In this document: positions 1 through 10,037 of the stretch, piece by piece
Position numbering within the stretch: position 1 is the first letter of the stretch
Layout: every line of letters starts with the position of its first letter
DNA from: Deltaproteobacteria bacterium
Lineage (GTDB): Bacteria; Myxococcota; Kuafuiibacteriia; Kuafuiibacteriales; Kuafuiibacteriaceae
Assembly (NCBI GenBank): GCA_016713425.1
Contig: JADJPE010000005.1
Span: 620,001 to 684,000 of the forward strand
Length of the DNA: 64,000 bases
Direction of reading: 5' to 3'
The notes under the pieces: model-generated
Database searches by the model: none
Seen by the model: only the letters and a program-made list of their open reading frames with translations
Told to the model about the DNA's origin: nothing
Translations under genes and position numbers: made by a program

Positions 1-3000
1 GATATGAGTCGCCTATCGCAGAGCGGCGCGATGGGGCTTTGGTCGCTCGACGTTCACCACGAGCTGTTTCCAAACGTCAGCGACGAGAATGCCCAGATGC
101 TTCGGCGTGGCGACGGAACGACTCGAGTGACGGCGTTCAACCAGATTCGAGCCGCCGAAGCCGCGCTGAGCCGGGCCGAGGTGCTCGACGCCATCGCGGA
201 CTCGGGCATCGACGAGATCTACACCCTGGGATGTTTCGTCGGGACGACGGGTCAGTACAGAATGCGTGAGAACATCGCGCCCGCGCCGGATGGTGGCTTC
301 TTCTATTGGATGCCCACGGGTCAGCTCGCAACTTCCTACACGTGCTCCGAAAGCATCACCGCGCTCATTAGAAAGTCCGAAAGTGGGGAGGTTGAATATG
401 TTGGCGGCGCTTCCGCGGCGACGTGCAGCCATCAGATTCCGATGGACGAGCTTCCCGACGAAGGTGTGGATGCGAAGGATGTTTGCATCTCGAAGGTTGC
501 GGCTTCTCGCGTTGGGCCGGAAGGCTCGCTCTATTTTGGCACTTGGAACCCAAACCGAATCTATCGAGTGGATCCGAAAGGCCGAATCTTTCACATCGCG
601 GGGACACTTTCGGGTGCGTACACCGGCGGCGGATGGGCGAAATCATCTGGACTTGGAAACTTGCTCCGGAACGTCGCCGTCGGGGAAGACTGCACAATCT
701 ACATGGCCGACTACTGTTACGTGCTTCGAATTCTCAAGGACGGCGAAGTGCGGCCGATGTATGGCGTGCACCCGGACGCACCCGCGCGCAGCAACGAACC
801 CGAGGGATGCCGAGAACAACCGCTCTACTTTCCGCAAGGCCCGTATTCCTCGGACCCACAGAGTCCAGGCCAACCGTGGAACATCGCGACACTCGCGGTG
901 ACACGAGAGGGCGATGTCTTCGCGGAATCGAAGAGCGGTTTTCGCACCCAGAGCACCATCGATGTCATATCGCCGACCGGTTCTATTCGTCGGATCACTG
1001 GGCCGGTGAATCCAACCCAACAGAACCAGATCGCGCACGAAAGACTCCTGTCCGACACGACGTTTGCTGCCCAAGGCTATGTCAAGATTGCGCTCACGCT
1101 CGACGACGAGCTCGTCGTACGCGACTACAGAAGTCCTTACATGGACTACTTCTTGGTACGTGACGGGCGACTCAGGCTCATCGCCCGACATCATCGCGAC
1201 TTGAAGCTGCCCCTCGGCGCTCGCGTCGACACCAACAACTTGGCCCTGTTCACGGCCAATAACGAGATCTTTGCGGAGGGTGTCGGAGGCTACCTCACGA
1301 GTTCACTCGTCGCAAGAATGCCGGGGCCAGAGCCCAAGATCTTCGATCCGAAGACAGGTGAAATCTATCATTTTGATGCCTATGGCCTTCGCCACGCGTC
1401 GACCGTCGATGGGCTTACCGGCATCGAGAAGCGAACGTTTGAGTACGCGCCATTGAGCAGTGTCCTCGTAGGGATTCACGAGTTCCCAGGAGATCGTGTG
1501 ACCACCGTCGAACGCGCGGCGGACGGAACAGTCCAAACCATCGTCGCACCCAACGGGGAGCGAACCGCAGTCGAGTTCAGCGCCAACGGATTCCTCTCCG
1601 CCGTGCGGATGCCGGGCGGAGGCGCGTATGGAATGGAGTACACCTCGACCGGTCTTCTGACGCGGTTCGAAGCACCGAGCGGTCGCGTTTCGTCGATGAC
1701 GTACGATGCAACCGGTCGCGTTATCGAGGACGTCGACAATGCGGGTCAAGGTTGGACCATCGAGCGCGAGGAGAATTCGCGCGGATATGCAACGCAAGTC
1801 CATATGACGCGTCCGACGGGCGAAACGCGGACGTACGCCACGGAGCTCACGCCAAACCGCGAAACCGTGCGCACGCTGAGAGACTTTGATGGTTCCGAGA
1901 CAACGACACGGCTCGCGCTGTCGACCGAGGTCACGACGCACCCTCATGGAACCGTGGAGACCAAGACGCTCGTCGCCGATCCTCGCTTTGGCATCGATGC
2001 GGCTTATGCATCCAGAATCGAGATCTCGCATCCAAGCATGCCAGGTCCTCATCTGATCGAGACAGCACGGAGCGTTGTCTTCAATACGTCGGACGATCCG
2101 GCATCTGGTCTTCGCAAAGCGACGACAACGATCACGAGGCGAGGTCCCGGCTCGGCGACCGAGACGCTGGTGGATACCTTCGACGTCCAGACACGGGTTC
2201 GCTCGCTCGACACCAGTCCAGGACACGTTCGCGTTGAAGAAGTGTTCGATGAACTGGGCCGCACGAGTGAGGTTCGAAGCCTATCGAAGACAAGCAGCGC
2301 GCGCCGCGCCGTACAGCTTGAGCGAGACCAGGCAGGGCTCATCCGAAGAGTCGATGGGCCACGCGTGGACGTACAAGACCTGACCACCCTTGATTACGAC
2401 GCCGACAACCGACTGACTCGAATCATCAATCCGAAGGGGCACGAAGTCAGCTTCGGAAACTTCTCGGCGAATGGTCTTCCTCAATGGCTGTCAGACCCGA
2501 ACGGTGTCGAGTCCAACATTGAATACGACGCTTCCGGCAACGTTGTCGCCGTCAGCACGCTTGGGAATCGGCATGTATACGACTACGCGAAAGGTCGTTT
2601 GGTCGGTTTCGGAACGGAAGGCGGTGCAAAGGTATCGTATGAATACGACGGAACCTGGACACATCCAACGGCCATCGTGCTTCCGGGCGGCGAACGCATC
2701 GAGACCTCTCTGAACCCTCAAGCATCATCCGTCGCGAGGGTGATCAAGGACGCTGACGGCCATCAGTTCACATCCACAACCATCGTGCTCGACCGAGCTC
2801 GTCTTACGCGAACCATCACGTCACCGATGTTGACGACGGTCATCGAGGAACACCCGGTGTTCAAACAAGCGGTACGCATGACGATGGGTGAGTCGTATGA
2901 AGTTCGCTGGGACTACAATGCGCTCGGCAACGTGATCGCAGAGCACCGCCCCCTCGGAACGACCCGCGTTGAGTACCAAGGCGGACAGGTATCAGCCATC

Positions 3001-3094
3001 ATCGATCCAGCGGACAATCGCTACACCTTCGCCCGCGACGCGTTCGGGCGAACAACAGGCGTAACGAGTCCAGACAGCGGGCTTCTGCAAACGA
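1..3094 (+). pseudogene. Giant Rhs/YD-repeat protein, 5' part (interrupted by IS66)
   Basis: The frame is open to the left edge, so the true start probably lies outside the window. The first ~450 residues look like an NHL/teneurin-type propeller (phrases such as HIAGTLSGAYTGGGW and NVAVGEDCTIYMADY), followed by many YD repeats (YDATGRV, YDASGNV, YDYAKGRL, WDYNALGNV). Rhs proteins are secreted or surface polymorphic toxins whose YD shell encloses a C-terminal effector. Here the frame runs into the insertion sequence and stops at 3100-3102 after LLQTSN. The last native bases are the target-site copy at 3087-3094. Joining 3094 to 6183 restores the frame (LLQT then TFNEANE), so this piece and 6175-8251 were one gene of at least 1719 codons. 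As it stands the product would be a shell without core or effector. Confidence 0.9.
3087..3094. repeat. IS66 target-site duplication, left copy
   Basis: GCAAACGA lies immediately before the left inverted repeat and is identical to the 8 bases right after the right inverted repeat (6175-6182). Eight-bp duplications are the normal outcome of IS66-family insertion. The identity suggests the insertion is recent. Confidence 0.95.
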
Positions 3095-3111
3095 GTAACT
3101 GACCGGTCCGC
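3095..3111 (+). repeat. IS66 left terminal inverted repeat
   Basis: GTAACTGACCGGTCCGC matches the reverse complement of 6158-6174 over all 17 bases. The GTAA tip is typical of IS66-family ends. Confidence 0.95.
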
Positions 3112-3128
3112 AGCGTCCGGGCCTTCCG

Positions 3129-3527
3129 ATGGCGGCGATGTTCGAGATCGCGTACCGCGCGCGCATGCAGAAGCGAAATATCGAACCCCGCCGGACCGCC
3201 ATGGAGTGGCGCAGCATCGTCGACCGCTGGCAGCGCAGTGGCCAGAGCGTGGAAGTCTTCGCCAAGAAGCACCGCCTCTCAAAGAAGTCGCTGACGTGGT
3301 GGCGATGGCGACTTCGAGCTGGCGCCACCTCGTCCACACGGTCGGGCGTGGATGAGCTCGCCTTCGTTCCGCTCACCACGTCGCTGTCTCCGTCGGAGGT
3401 CGCGCAGGCGGAGACTCGTTGGGTCCTCGAGACGGCAGCCGGCCTGCGGGTCGAGATGTCGGGTGGGACGGCGCTCGTGGTCGAGGGTCTCAGTGTCGCG
3501 CTCGAGCGCGTGCGCGGGAGGGAGTGA
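3129..3527 (+). CDS. tnpA: IS66 accessory protein TnpA (HTH)
   Basis: A small helix-turn-helix protein needed with TnpB and TnpC for IS66 transposition. The family pattern is clear in EWRSIVDRWQRSGQSVEVF and in the recognition-helix region KHRLSKKSLTWWRWRL, followed by a less conserved C-terminal part. No convincing ribosome binding site separates the possible starts at 3129, 3165 and 3201. The shorter ones begin just before the conserved EW motif and fit the usual family length better. The stop is followed after 3 bases by tnpB. The frame looks intact. Confidence 0.88.
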   Translation: MAAMFEIAYRARMQKRNIEPRRTAMEWRSIVDRWQRSGQSVEVFAKKHRLSKKSLTWWRWRLRAGATSSTRSGVDELAFVPLTTSLSPSEVAQAETRWVLETAAGLRVEMSGGTALVVEGLSVALERVRGRE

Positions 3528-3530
3528 GGG

Positions 3531-3872
3531 ATGCAATTCCCGACTCAGATCTACGTTGCCACACAACCGGTCAACCTCCATCTCTCGTTCGATCGGCTCG
3601 CAGGTCTCGTGCGAGATGCGCTCGGCGGAGATCCACGCGCGGGCCACGCCTTCCTTTTCCACAACAAGCGCACGACGCATGTGAAGCTCCTCTGGCACGA
3701 TGGAAGGTCGTATCGCATCCTCTACTGCCGCCTTGATCGCGGCCGCTTCCGGATCCCGATGTCGATCCCCGCTGGCGCCGTGCACGTCGAGGTTTCGTCG
3801 CGAGAGCTCGAGCTCATCCTCGAGGGCATCGACGACAAGCTGCTTCGTTTGGCGCGAAGAACTGTTCGCTGA
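3531..3872 (+). CDS. tnpB: IS66 accessory protein TnpB (Orf2 family)
   Basis: A 113-residue protein of the IS66 Orf2 type. The family signature is visible as a Phe-Asp-Arg-Leu-Ala-Gly-Leu-Val segment near residue 20, then AFLFHNKRTTHVKLLWHDG near residue 42 and a short Arg-rich RLDRGRF segment. Its biochemical role in transposition is not settled, but it is required together with TnpA and TnpC. It is complete and starts 3 bases after tnpA ends, so the two are probably translated from one message. Confidence 0.92.
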   Translation: MQFPTQIYVATQPVNLHLSFDRLAGLVRDALGGDPRAGHAFLFHNKRTTHVKLLWHDGRSYRILYCRLDRGRFRIPMSIPAGAVHVEVSSRELELILEGIDDKLLRLARRTVR

Positions 3873-3954
3873 TGCAGGAAGATATTCAAGCAACACGAGA
3901 TCGACGGTGCCGATGACATAGGCGTTCGCGAGCGGCGTTCTGTGTGTCCGCTGC

Positions 3955-5592
3955 GTGCGCGCAGATGAAGAGAGACAGCGTCTCCACACCACCATTCTTC
4001 AACTGCGCGCCGAGACCGCGTCCCTCACCGCGCAGCTCAAGGAGATGGCGAAGGTCAACGAGCTTCAGGCCGCTGACCTCGCTCGACTGAAGAAGGTGAT
4101 CGACGGCCAGCGTCAGCCCAACCAACCCGAGCGCATCAACGAAGACTCGCTCCAGCTCGCCTTCGAGAGCGTCGTGAAAGGGCTCGAGAGTAGGCCGCTC
4201 GCAGAAGCTGCGGAGCTCGCGAAGGCTGCGGCGGACGCCCAACCGGCCGCCACGCCACCACCGAAGGGACCGCGCAAGGGGAACCGTCGTGAGCTCTGGA
4301 AGGCAGGGCTCCCTGTCATCGAAGAACGCATTGTGCCGGACGAGGTTCAGGCCTGCGGGGGTGCCGGCTGGCGTGAGCTCGAGCCCGAGGTCACAGAGCG
4401 CGTTGCATTTCGTCGATCGCGATTCGAGGTGATTCGTACGACTCGGACGAGGTGGGTGCGCGTGAGCGAGGACGAGGGCGCAACCAAAGGTCAGATCGTG
4501 GCAGCGCCGGTGCCGGACTGGGCGCTCCCTCGATGATGGCTGACGCCAGCCTCATCGCCGAAGTGGTGATGAACAAGTACGGATTTGCTCTCCCGCTCCA
4601 TCGCCAGGAGAGGATGTCCGGGCTCCGCGGATTCTCTCGCGCGTTCCACGCAATACGATTGGTGTGAGTACGGCGCGTTGAAGCTCGCGCCGATCGTGTC
4701 GGCCATGCATGCCGAGTCGATCTCCGACTCCTTCATGATCGCCACCGACGCCACGTCGGCACCCGTGCGCGTATCCGGAGGCACGATCAACTGGCACGTG
4801 TTCGTGTTCATCTCCGATGTGGGTCACATCTTCTTCCGCGCGGTGCGTCGCCACGATGGGGCGTCGATCGGCGCGCTGCTTCAGGGCTTCAGAGGACACC
4901 TGCTCTCGGACGCCTCCAGTATCTACAATGGACTGCATCTCGTCGGGATCCTCGAGCTCGCATGTTGGGCGCACGTACGTAGATACTTCTGGAAGGCGAC
5001 GCTGACGGAGAGCACGTTGGCATACGAAGCGCTGTCGATTATCAGCACGCTCTTCAAGGTGGTCGCTGAGTCGAATCGCATCTCGAAGCTCAGCGAGCGT
5101 GACGCGTTCCGTGTTAAACATGCTACGCCAATCGTGGACACGTTCGACGCGTGGATGAAGCAAGCAAGAACGCGCGCCGAGCCACGCGGCCGGATCGAAA
5201 CAGCGCTGAACTACGCGACCAACCTCCACGATGCGCGTCGAGCGTTCCTCGCAGATCCGCGCCTGAAGTTGCACAACAACGACTCGGAGCGCGAGCTGCG
5301 ATCGTTGAAGAAAGGGCTCGACAACTGGATGCACTTTGAGACCAAGGCGGGGCTCGAGGTCTACACCGTGTACCGCTCGTTGATCGCATCCTGCGCGCTG
5401 CATCGACTCAATCCGTATGACTACCTCGAGGAGGTCCTTCGACTGGTTCGGCATTGGCCGGCCGATCGGTTCGTCGAGCTGGCTCCAAAGCACTGGCTCA
5501 CAACGCGGGCCGGCCTCGACGAACGACTTCGCAGAGTCATCCATCCTCCCTGGCGGCGACCCGACCCGGGTCCCATCATCAACGCTGCATAG
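3955..5592 (+). pseudogene. tnpC: IS66 transposase TnpC, broken by two compensating frameshifts
   Basis: The DDE transposase of the element. The N-terminal part (3955 to about 4530) has the usual coiled coil (TTILQLRAETASLTAQLKEM) and linker. The conserved stretch SLIAEVVMNKYGFALPLHRQ is in another frame (about 4530-4650), and the catalytic domain from STQYDWCEYGALKLAP onward returns to the first frame to the end at 5592. Likely catalytic acids are Asp in ATDATSAPV, Asp in LLSDASSIYNG and Glu in NNDSERELRSLKKG. The frame therefore shifts near 4525 and back near 4645. Both could be real decay, or sequencing errors that cancel out. The reading is on the same strand as tnpA and tnpB. Confidence 0.87.
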
Positions 5593-5594
5593 TT

Positions 5595-5998
5595 TCATTC
5601 ATCGGGCATCGACGCGCGCAGCTCAGCGATGAGCCTGCGCGCTTCCTCGTGCCGCGCAGCAATAACCACATCGAGCATGGCCTGAATCACGGGATGGAGC
5701 GCGTCGTCGACGAACGCGTGTGTTGCCGTGATGGTCAGGAGCGCTGGCGCGGCTTCCTGTGGAGCCCGGCCCCGTAGCGTTCGCAGAGCTCGGCCACGAC
5801 ATGTTGGAGCTCCGGCTCTGGGATCGAGATCTGCGCTTCGATCAGTGGTGCCGACCGACTGCACCGCAGCCCGAACGCCCGAAGAGTGCGGACGGCTTCT
5901 GGCGTCGTGAGACCCGCCGCTTCGCGGTTGCTGATGCGCGCTGCGACCTCGATCTCGGCTTGGAGTATCTTGGACGGGATTTCGTTCGAGCCGGCCAC
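5595..5998 (-). pseudogene. Antisense passenger gene inside the IS66, frameshifted, unknown function
   Basis: Two open frames on the minus strand look coding and fit end to end. The upstream piece (5735-5998) reads ILQAEIEVAARISNREAAG and PELQHVVAELCERYGAG. The downstream piece (to 5595) reads ALLTITATHAFVDDALHPVI and HEEARRLIAELRASMPDE. They overlap around 5745-5775 in different frames, which suggests one original protein of about 130 residues with a single frameshift. It lies wholly within the element and converges on tnpC with 2 bases between stops. No family was recognised. It has amphipathic helices and no membrane segment. It may be a passenger gene carried by this IS66 subgroup. Confidence 0.5.
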
Positions 5999-6157
5999 CG
6001 AGCGAGGTTGCCGCGGAGCGCGTCCGACGTCGATGCTCCATGCGTGCCCCGAGCGTAGACCTGGCCATCGCGTCAGAGGTCAGGAAGGTGCCGCGCCCAC
6101 GAAACCGGGGTCGCTGCCACGAACCGCGCTGGATGTCATGCGCCACGAGCGAACGTG

Positions 6158-6174
6158 GCGGACCGGTCAGTTAC
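6158..6174 (-). repeat. IS66 right terminal inverted repeat
   Basis: GCGGACCGGTCAGTTAC is the perfect reverse complement of 3095-3111. It is followed directly by the right copy of the target duplication. Confidence 0.95.
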
Positions 6175-6182
6175 GCAAACGA
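6175..6182. repeat. IS66 target-site duplication, right copy
   Basis: GCAAACGA, identical to 3087-3094. Its second base is in the same codon position of the Rhs frame as the left copy, so precise excision would repair the gene. Confidence 0.95.
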
Positions 6183-8251
6183 CATTCAATGAAGCAAACG
6201 AGGTTGTCCTTGCGGAAGATGCAAGCGGACTCGGCGCCGCGATTGCTTACGACGCGCTCGGGCGAGTCAGCCTGATCGACGTCCAGGGTGATAGCGATGA
6301 CGTGCATTTCGACTATGACGAAAACGCATTCGGCATTGGACACCTTTCTCGAATGACGGACGGAAGCGGGAGCACCGAGCTCGAGTACAACGCCCGCGGA
6401 AGCATCGTTCGTCAGAGGCAGATCGTCGACGCAACGACGCGCGTCGTATCCTATGAATATGATGCGCTGGGACTGGTGACCGCCATGGTGTATCCGAGTA
6501 GCCTTCGCATCGCACTCGAGCGCGACGCCAGCGGTCGCGTGTCCAGCGTGTCCGCTCAACCTGCGGGTGGTGCTGAGGCGAGAGTCCTCTTCGACGACAT
6601 GACCTATCTTCCCGGAGTGGGTATTGCGGGCTACCGCCTTGCGACTGACTCGAGCATGACGCGAAGGCTTGCAAAGGCATATGACGGCGGAGTTCTCGTT
6701 GGACTCACAACCGACGGGCTGATAGATGTCGCGTTCGAGTACGACGGCGATGGACTCCTAACGAAGGTGAACGACCGGCTCACGCCGAGCCAGACGGAGA
6801 CGTACGCCTACGATGCGGAACGGCGCCTCATTCAGGCGACCGGACCTTACGGCATGCTGAGCTACGCCTATGATGCGCTCGGCAATCGGCTCGAGATGGA
6901 GGCCGACGCCAACATCGACACGTACGAGTACGAGGCGGGGACGAATCGCTTGGTACGGGTGATCGAATCGGCTGGGCATGTCACCCACTTCGGATACGAC
7001 GCAGCCGGCCGGGCCACGATGGTCGGCGACGTCGAGTTTTCGATCGGACCGATGGGTCGACCCGTTGAAGCCCGACGTGGGGCGCAGAGCATTTCGTACC
7101 GATACAACGGGTGGGGTCATCGGGTTGCCGAAGAGAGCCAAGTGTTCACGTACAACAATCGAGGGGAGCTCCTATCAGACGGCAACTTCGAATACATCTA
7201 TTTGGGTGGCCGTCCCGTCGCGATGGTGCAGGGGCAGAACATCTACTACGTTCACACGGACGCGATTGGTGCAGCCATTCGTGTCACCAACACGGACGGT
7301 GAAACGCAATGGTCAGCAACGCGCACCCCCTTTGGCATCTATGAGGTCGACCCGGCCTCGACAATGGACGTAAGACTGCGGCTACCTGGACAACGAGAAG
7401 ATCCGCTCACTGGGCTTCATTACAACCTCCACCGCGACTATTCGCCTCAGATAGGGCGGTTCGTCTCCGTCGACCCGCTTGGCCTTGCCGGCGGACTGAA
7501 TCCGTTTAGCTACGCATTGAACAATCCCATCAGCGCCCGCGATCCGCTTGGTCTTCAGTATGACCCCGGCCTTGCTCCCTTTGCGCTCGACTCCATTCCC
7601 GACGTTGCATCGAATCCCGTGATCGACGGGCTTGCGGAGGCTGTTGGCCAAGCCCTCGCCGAGATGGTTGCGGCCGCGGGATTGGCTGCCCTTTTCCCGG
7701 AGGCTGCGCCGGTGATCGCAGATGCCGCTTCTGCGCGGGCACTCGCACGTTGGAAGCAGATTCTCGAAGCCCTTGATCTCGCGAGAACGGCCTTAGAGAA
7801 CCAGGCCAAGGAGTGGAAGCAAATCGATCAAGGCTCCCATTGCACAGCATTTCGACAGTGTGACGCCAACGGGAACCCGTCGGGTTCGTTCCGGAAACAA
7901 TATGACGCACCTTGGTTGAAGAAGTGCCTTGGAGAAGACGGCATCCCGGACCTCGTAGACGCGCTGGAGGAGGCCTATAGACGTGTTAGACAAGATCCCC
8001 GGACACGGGACCACGTGCCGGAAATCAGAAGAGTGAGTCCCGATACCATCGAGCAGGATTTTGTTTCTGGCGAAGCGCCCTCCGAACTGACGCCCTCGAT
8101 GCTCGAGTTCCTCGACGCCGTTTCTGAGATCGTCGCCGATATGCCGGTTGGGCCTGGGCGGCTGTACGAGGACGGCGGGTACGACAACTTCCGCGTCCAT
8201 CCTGACGGAACCTGGACGAACTTCGACTGCGTCGCGTTCTTCCCGAAGTAG
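6175..8251 (+). pseudogene. Giant Rhs/YD-repeat protein, 3' part: core and C-terminal effector-like domain
   Basis: This is the continuation of the gene that starts left of the window. It has further YD repeats, then the conserved Rhs core (YVHTDAIGAAIRVTN, LRLPGQREDPLTGLHYNLHR, DYSPQIGRFVSVDPLGLAGG) and the DPLGL boundary at about 7540-7555, after which Rhs proteins switch to a variable effector. The ~230-residue tail has a hydrophobic Ala-rich stretch, then GSHCTAFRQCD, SGSFRKQYD, TIEQDFVSGE and YDNFRVHPDGTWTNFD. The last motif recalls the catalytic-loop Asn and metal-binding Asp of kinase-fold enzymes, but this is only a resemblance. No obvious immunity gene follows. The in-frame ATG at 6155 lies inside the IS right end, so the fragment might be expressed from the element, but this is unproven. 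Confidence 0.88.
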
Positions 8252-8445
8252 CTCGTGAGCTTGCAGCAGGCGTGCGTGATATCCGGAGCGGGTCGGGCCG
8301 GGCTGTGGCCGTGAGGGCCTCAGCTCGTGCTTACCCGGCATCACTCTCGGTCGGCGCGAGCGACAGACGATGACACTCGACGAGCGAGTTGGGGCTTGAA
8401 CTGTGCCTCGGGTCGTGGCCGTGTGAGGCGGAGGAGTGTGGAGCC

Positions 8446-9567
8446 GTGGATGACTTTCAGGCCAGGATCGAGGCGCTTACGCAGATTTTCGGTGCTCGAG
8501 CGCGTGAGCACGACGAGGCCGATCGATTCGTGGCCGAGAACTTCCAGGAGCTCCGCGAGCGGCGAATTCTTTCTGCGCCGGTTCCGGCGGCGCTGGGGGG
8601 CGGTGGTGTGTCTCACCGCGAGATCTGTGAAGCGCTTCGCGTCTTGGCGCGTGGCTGCAGCTCTACGGCGCTTGCGCTCGCGATGCACGCGCAGCTCGTT
8701 GCCCATCAGGTGTGGAATGAACGGCACGGTATACGCGGTCGACGGCTCCTCCAGGCGGTGGCAGCGGATGAGCTGTTCTTGGTGAGCACGGGTGCGAACG
8801 ACTGGCTTGCGTCGAGCGGTCGACTGGTGCGCACCGAGGGCGGGTATCGATTCTCCGCGCGCAAGGCGTTTGTGAGTGGGTGCCCTGCCGGCTCGCTGCT
8901 TCTCACGAGCGGACCTTTCGACGATCCAGATGGTGGGCCGCAGGTTCTTCACTTCGCGGTGCCGTTCTCAGCGGAAGGCGTCCGGATCGAGGAGGATTGG
9001 CAGGCGCTCGGGATGCGCGGCACGGGTTCGCACACGGTCGTGCTCGACGATGTGTTTGTGCCGGCCTCGGATGTTCACCTCAAGCGTCCGCGCGGGCGCT
9101 TCAGTCCGGCGTTCAGCGTGATTGTGGCGGTGGCCGTTCCGTGTGTGGTTGCGGTCTACGTCGGCATCGCGGAGGCGGCGGCGGCCATTGCGCGGCAGCG
9201 TGCGATGGCGAGCAAGGATGACCCCGTCTTGCCGCTTCTGATCGGCGAGATGGAGAACCAGCTCGTGACGGCGCAGATCGCGCTCGAGAGCATGCTCGAC
9301 CTTGCGAACGACTACGACTTCGAGCCGATCGTCGAGAACGCCAACGCTGCGCTCATTCGGAAGACGATCGCGATTCAAGCGACGGTGTCGGTTGTTGTCA
9401 AAGCGGTCGAGGCAACGGGAGGCTCGGCCTACTTCCGCTCGAACGGGCTCGAGCGTTTGCTTCGCGACATCCATGCCGGGCAATTCCACCCGCTGCCCGA
9501 AAAGCGACAGCAGATGTTCTCTGGCCGGCTCGCGCTCGGCTTGGACCCGATTCCGGACCTTGCGTGA
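8446..9567 (+). CDS. Acyl-CoA dehydrogenase / DszC-like flavoprotein
   Basis: About 373 residues from a GTG start at 8446, chosen because GGCGGAGGAG lies ~8-10 bases upstream and the family N-terminus begins at DDFQARIEALTQ. The fold is the acyl-CoA dehydrogenase/group D flavin monooxygenase type. It has an N-terminal helical domain (LPVPAALGGGGVS-like segment PVPAALGGGGVSHREICEAL), a middle beta domain (GGYRFSARKAFVSGCPAGS, DDWQALGMRGTGSH-like EDWQALGMRGTGSHTVVLDDVFVP) and a C-terminal helical bundle ending in EATGGSAYFRSNGLERLLRD. The GMRGTGSH motif is typical of the family. The substrate cannot be told from sequence. No partner gene is adjacent, and the next gene is an unrelated toxin-antitoxin pair. 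Confidence 0.85.
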   Translation: MDDFQARIEALTQIFGARAREHDEADRFVAENFQELRERRILSAPVPAALGGGGVSHREICEALRVLARGCSSTALALAMHAQLVAHQVWNERHGIRGRRLLQAVAADELFLVSTGANDWLASSGRLVRTEGGYRFSARKAFVSGCPAGSLLLTSGPFDDPDGGPQVLHFAVPFSAEGVRIEEDWQALGMRGTGSHTVVLDDVFVPASDVHLKRPRGRFSPAFSVIVAVAVPCVVAVYVGIAEAAAAIARQRAMASKDDPVLPLLIGEMENQLVTAQIALESMLDLANDYDFEPIVENANAALIRKTIAIQATVSVVVKAVEATGGSAYFRSNGLERLLRDIHAGQFHPLPEKRQQMFSGRLALGLDPIPDLA

Positions 9568-9737
9568 TGCGACAATCAGCGACATGAAGGCGGCGTTGGT
9601 CCTTGTCTGGGGACGCCCGGTCGTCTCATGTCTGGGTGCCAAGCGAGGATCAGCTTAAACCCTATATCAAGATGAATCCGTGTGCCTGATGCAACGTATT
9701 CTTCCCAAGCACGCTGATTTTGATAAAAATATTTTAC
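9568..9737. promoter_or_regulatory. AT-rich upstream region of the hipBA-like pair
   Basis: About 170 bases without a gene. The part next to the antitoxin is unusually AT-rich for this window (TTGATAAAAATATTTTACATG around 9719-9739), which fits a promoter. HipB-type proteins normally repress their own operon by binding here, but no clear inverted-repeat operator was seen. Confidence 0.35.
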
Positions 9738-10037
9738 ATGCCAAAGCGTACATCGAAGCCGCAGCCGAGTGTGGCGCGAGCCCTTCAGCGATTGGGGGAG
9801 AACGTACGTCTGGCGCGTAAACGGAGAGGTTTGACTGCCACCCTAGTGGCCCAGCGAGCCGGAATGTCCCGGCCCACGTTAGCGGCAGTGGAGAGAGGTG
9901 AACCCGCGGTGACTCTTGGGGCGCTCGCCAATGTTCTTCACTGCCTCGGCCTCGAAGCTGATCTGGCTCAAGTCGCGTCGAGTGATCCTCTCGGGCGATC
10001 ATTGCAGGACGCCAAGCTTGAATCGGGCGGACGGTGA
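9738..10037 (+). CDS. hipB: HipB-like antitoxin, XRE-family HTH
   Basis: About 99 residues from ATG 9738 (an in-frame ATG at 9720 is also possible). An XRE helix-turn-helix fills residues ~15-75: NVRLARKRRGLTATLVAQRA, then GMSRPTLAAVERGEPAVTLG and ALANVLHCLGLEADL. HipB-type antitoxins bind the HipA kinase and repress the operon. It overlaps the next gene by 4 bases (10034-10037), the usual tight coupling of this toxin-antitoxin family. Confidence 0.9.
   Translation: MPKRTSKPQPSVARALQRLGENVRLARKRRGLTATLVAQRAGMSRPTLAAVERGEPAVTLGALANVLHCLGLEADLAQVASSDPLGRSLQDAKLESGGR

Larger units (their letters stand above)
3095..6174 (+). mobile_element. IS66-family insertion sequence (3080 bp)
   Basis: The element is bounded by perfect 17-bp inverted repeats that start with GTAA, as in IS66, and by a perfect 8-bp target duplication. 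It contains the family set tnpA, tnpB and tnpC in that order on the plus strand, plus an antisense passenger open frame near the right end. The tnpC frame is broken twice, so the copy is probably unable to move on its own unless the breaks are sequencing errors. It sits inside an Rhs gene in the same orientation. A separate tnpA scar of the same family lies near 28.4-28.6 kb. Confidence 0.96.

Noticed and set aside
1303..2226. 307-residue open frame on the minus strand inside the Rhs gene
   Set aside because: The plus frame has clear YD repeats throughout. The minus frame is a shadow rich in Arg, Cys and His.
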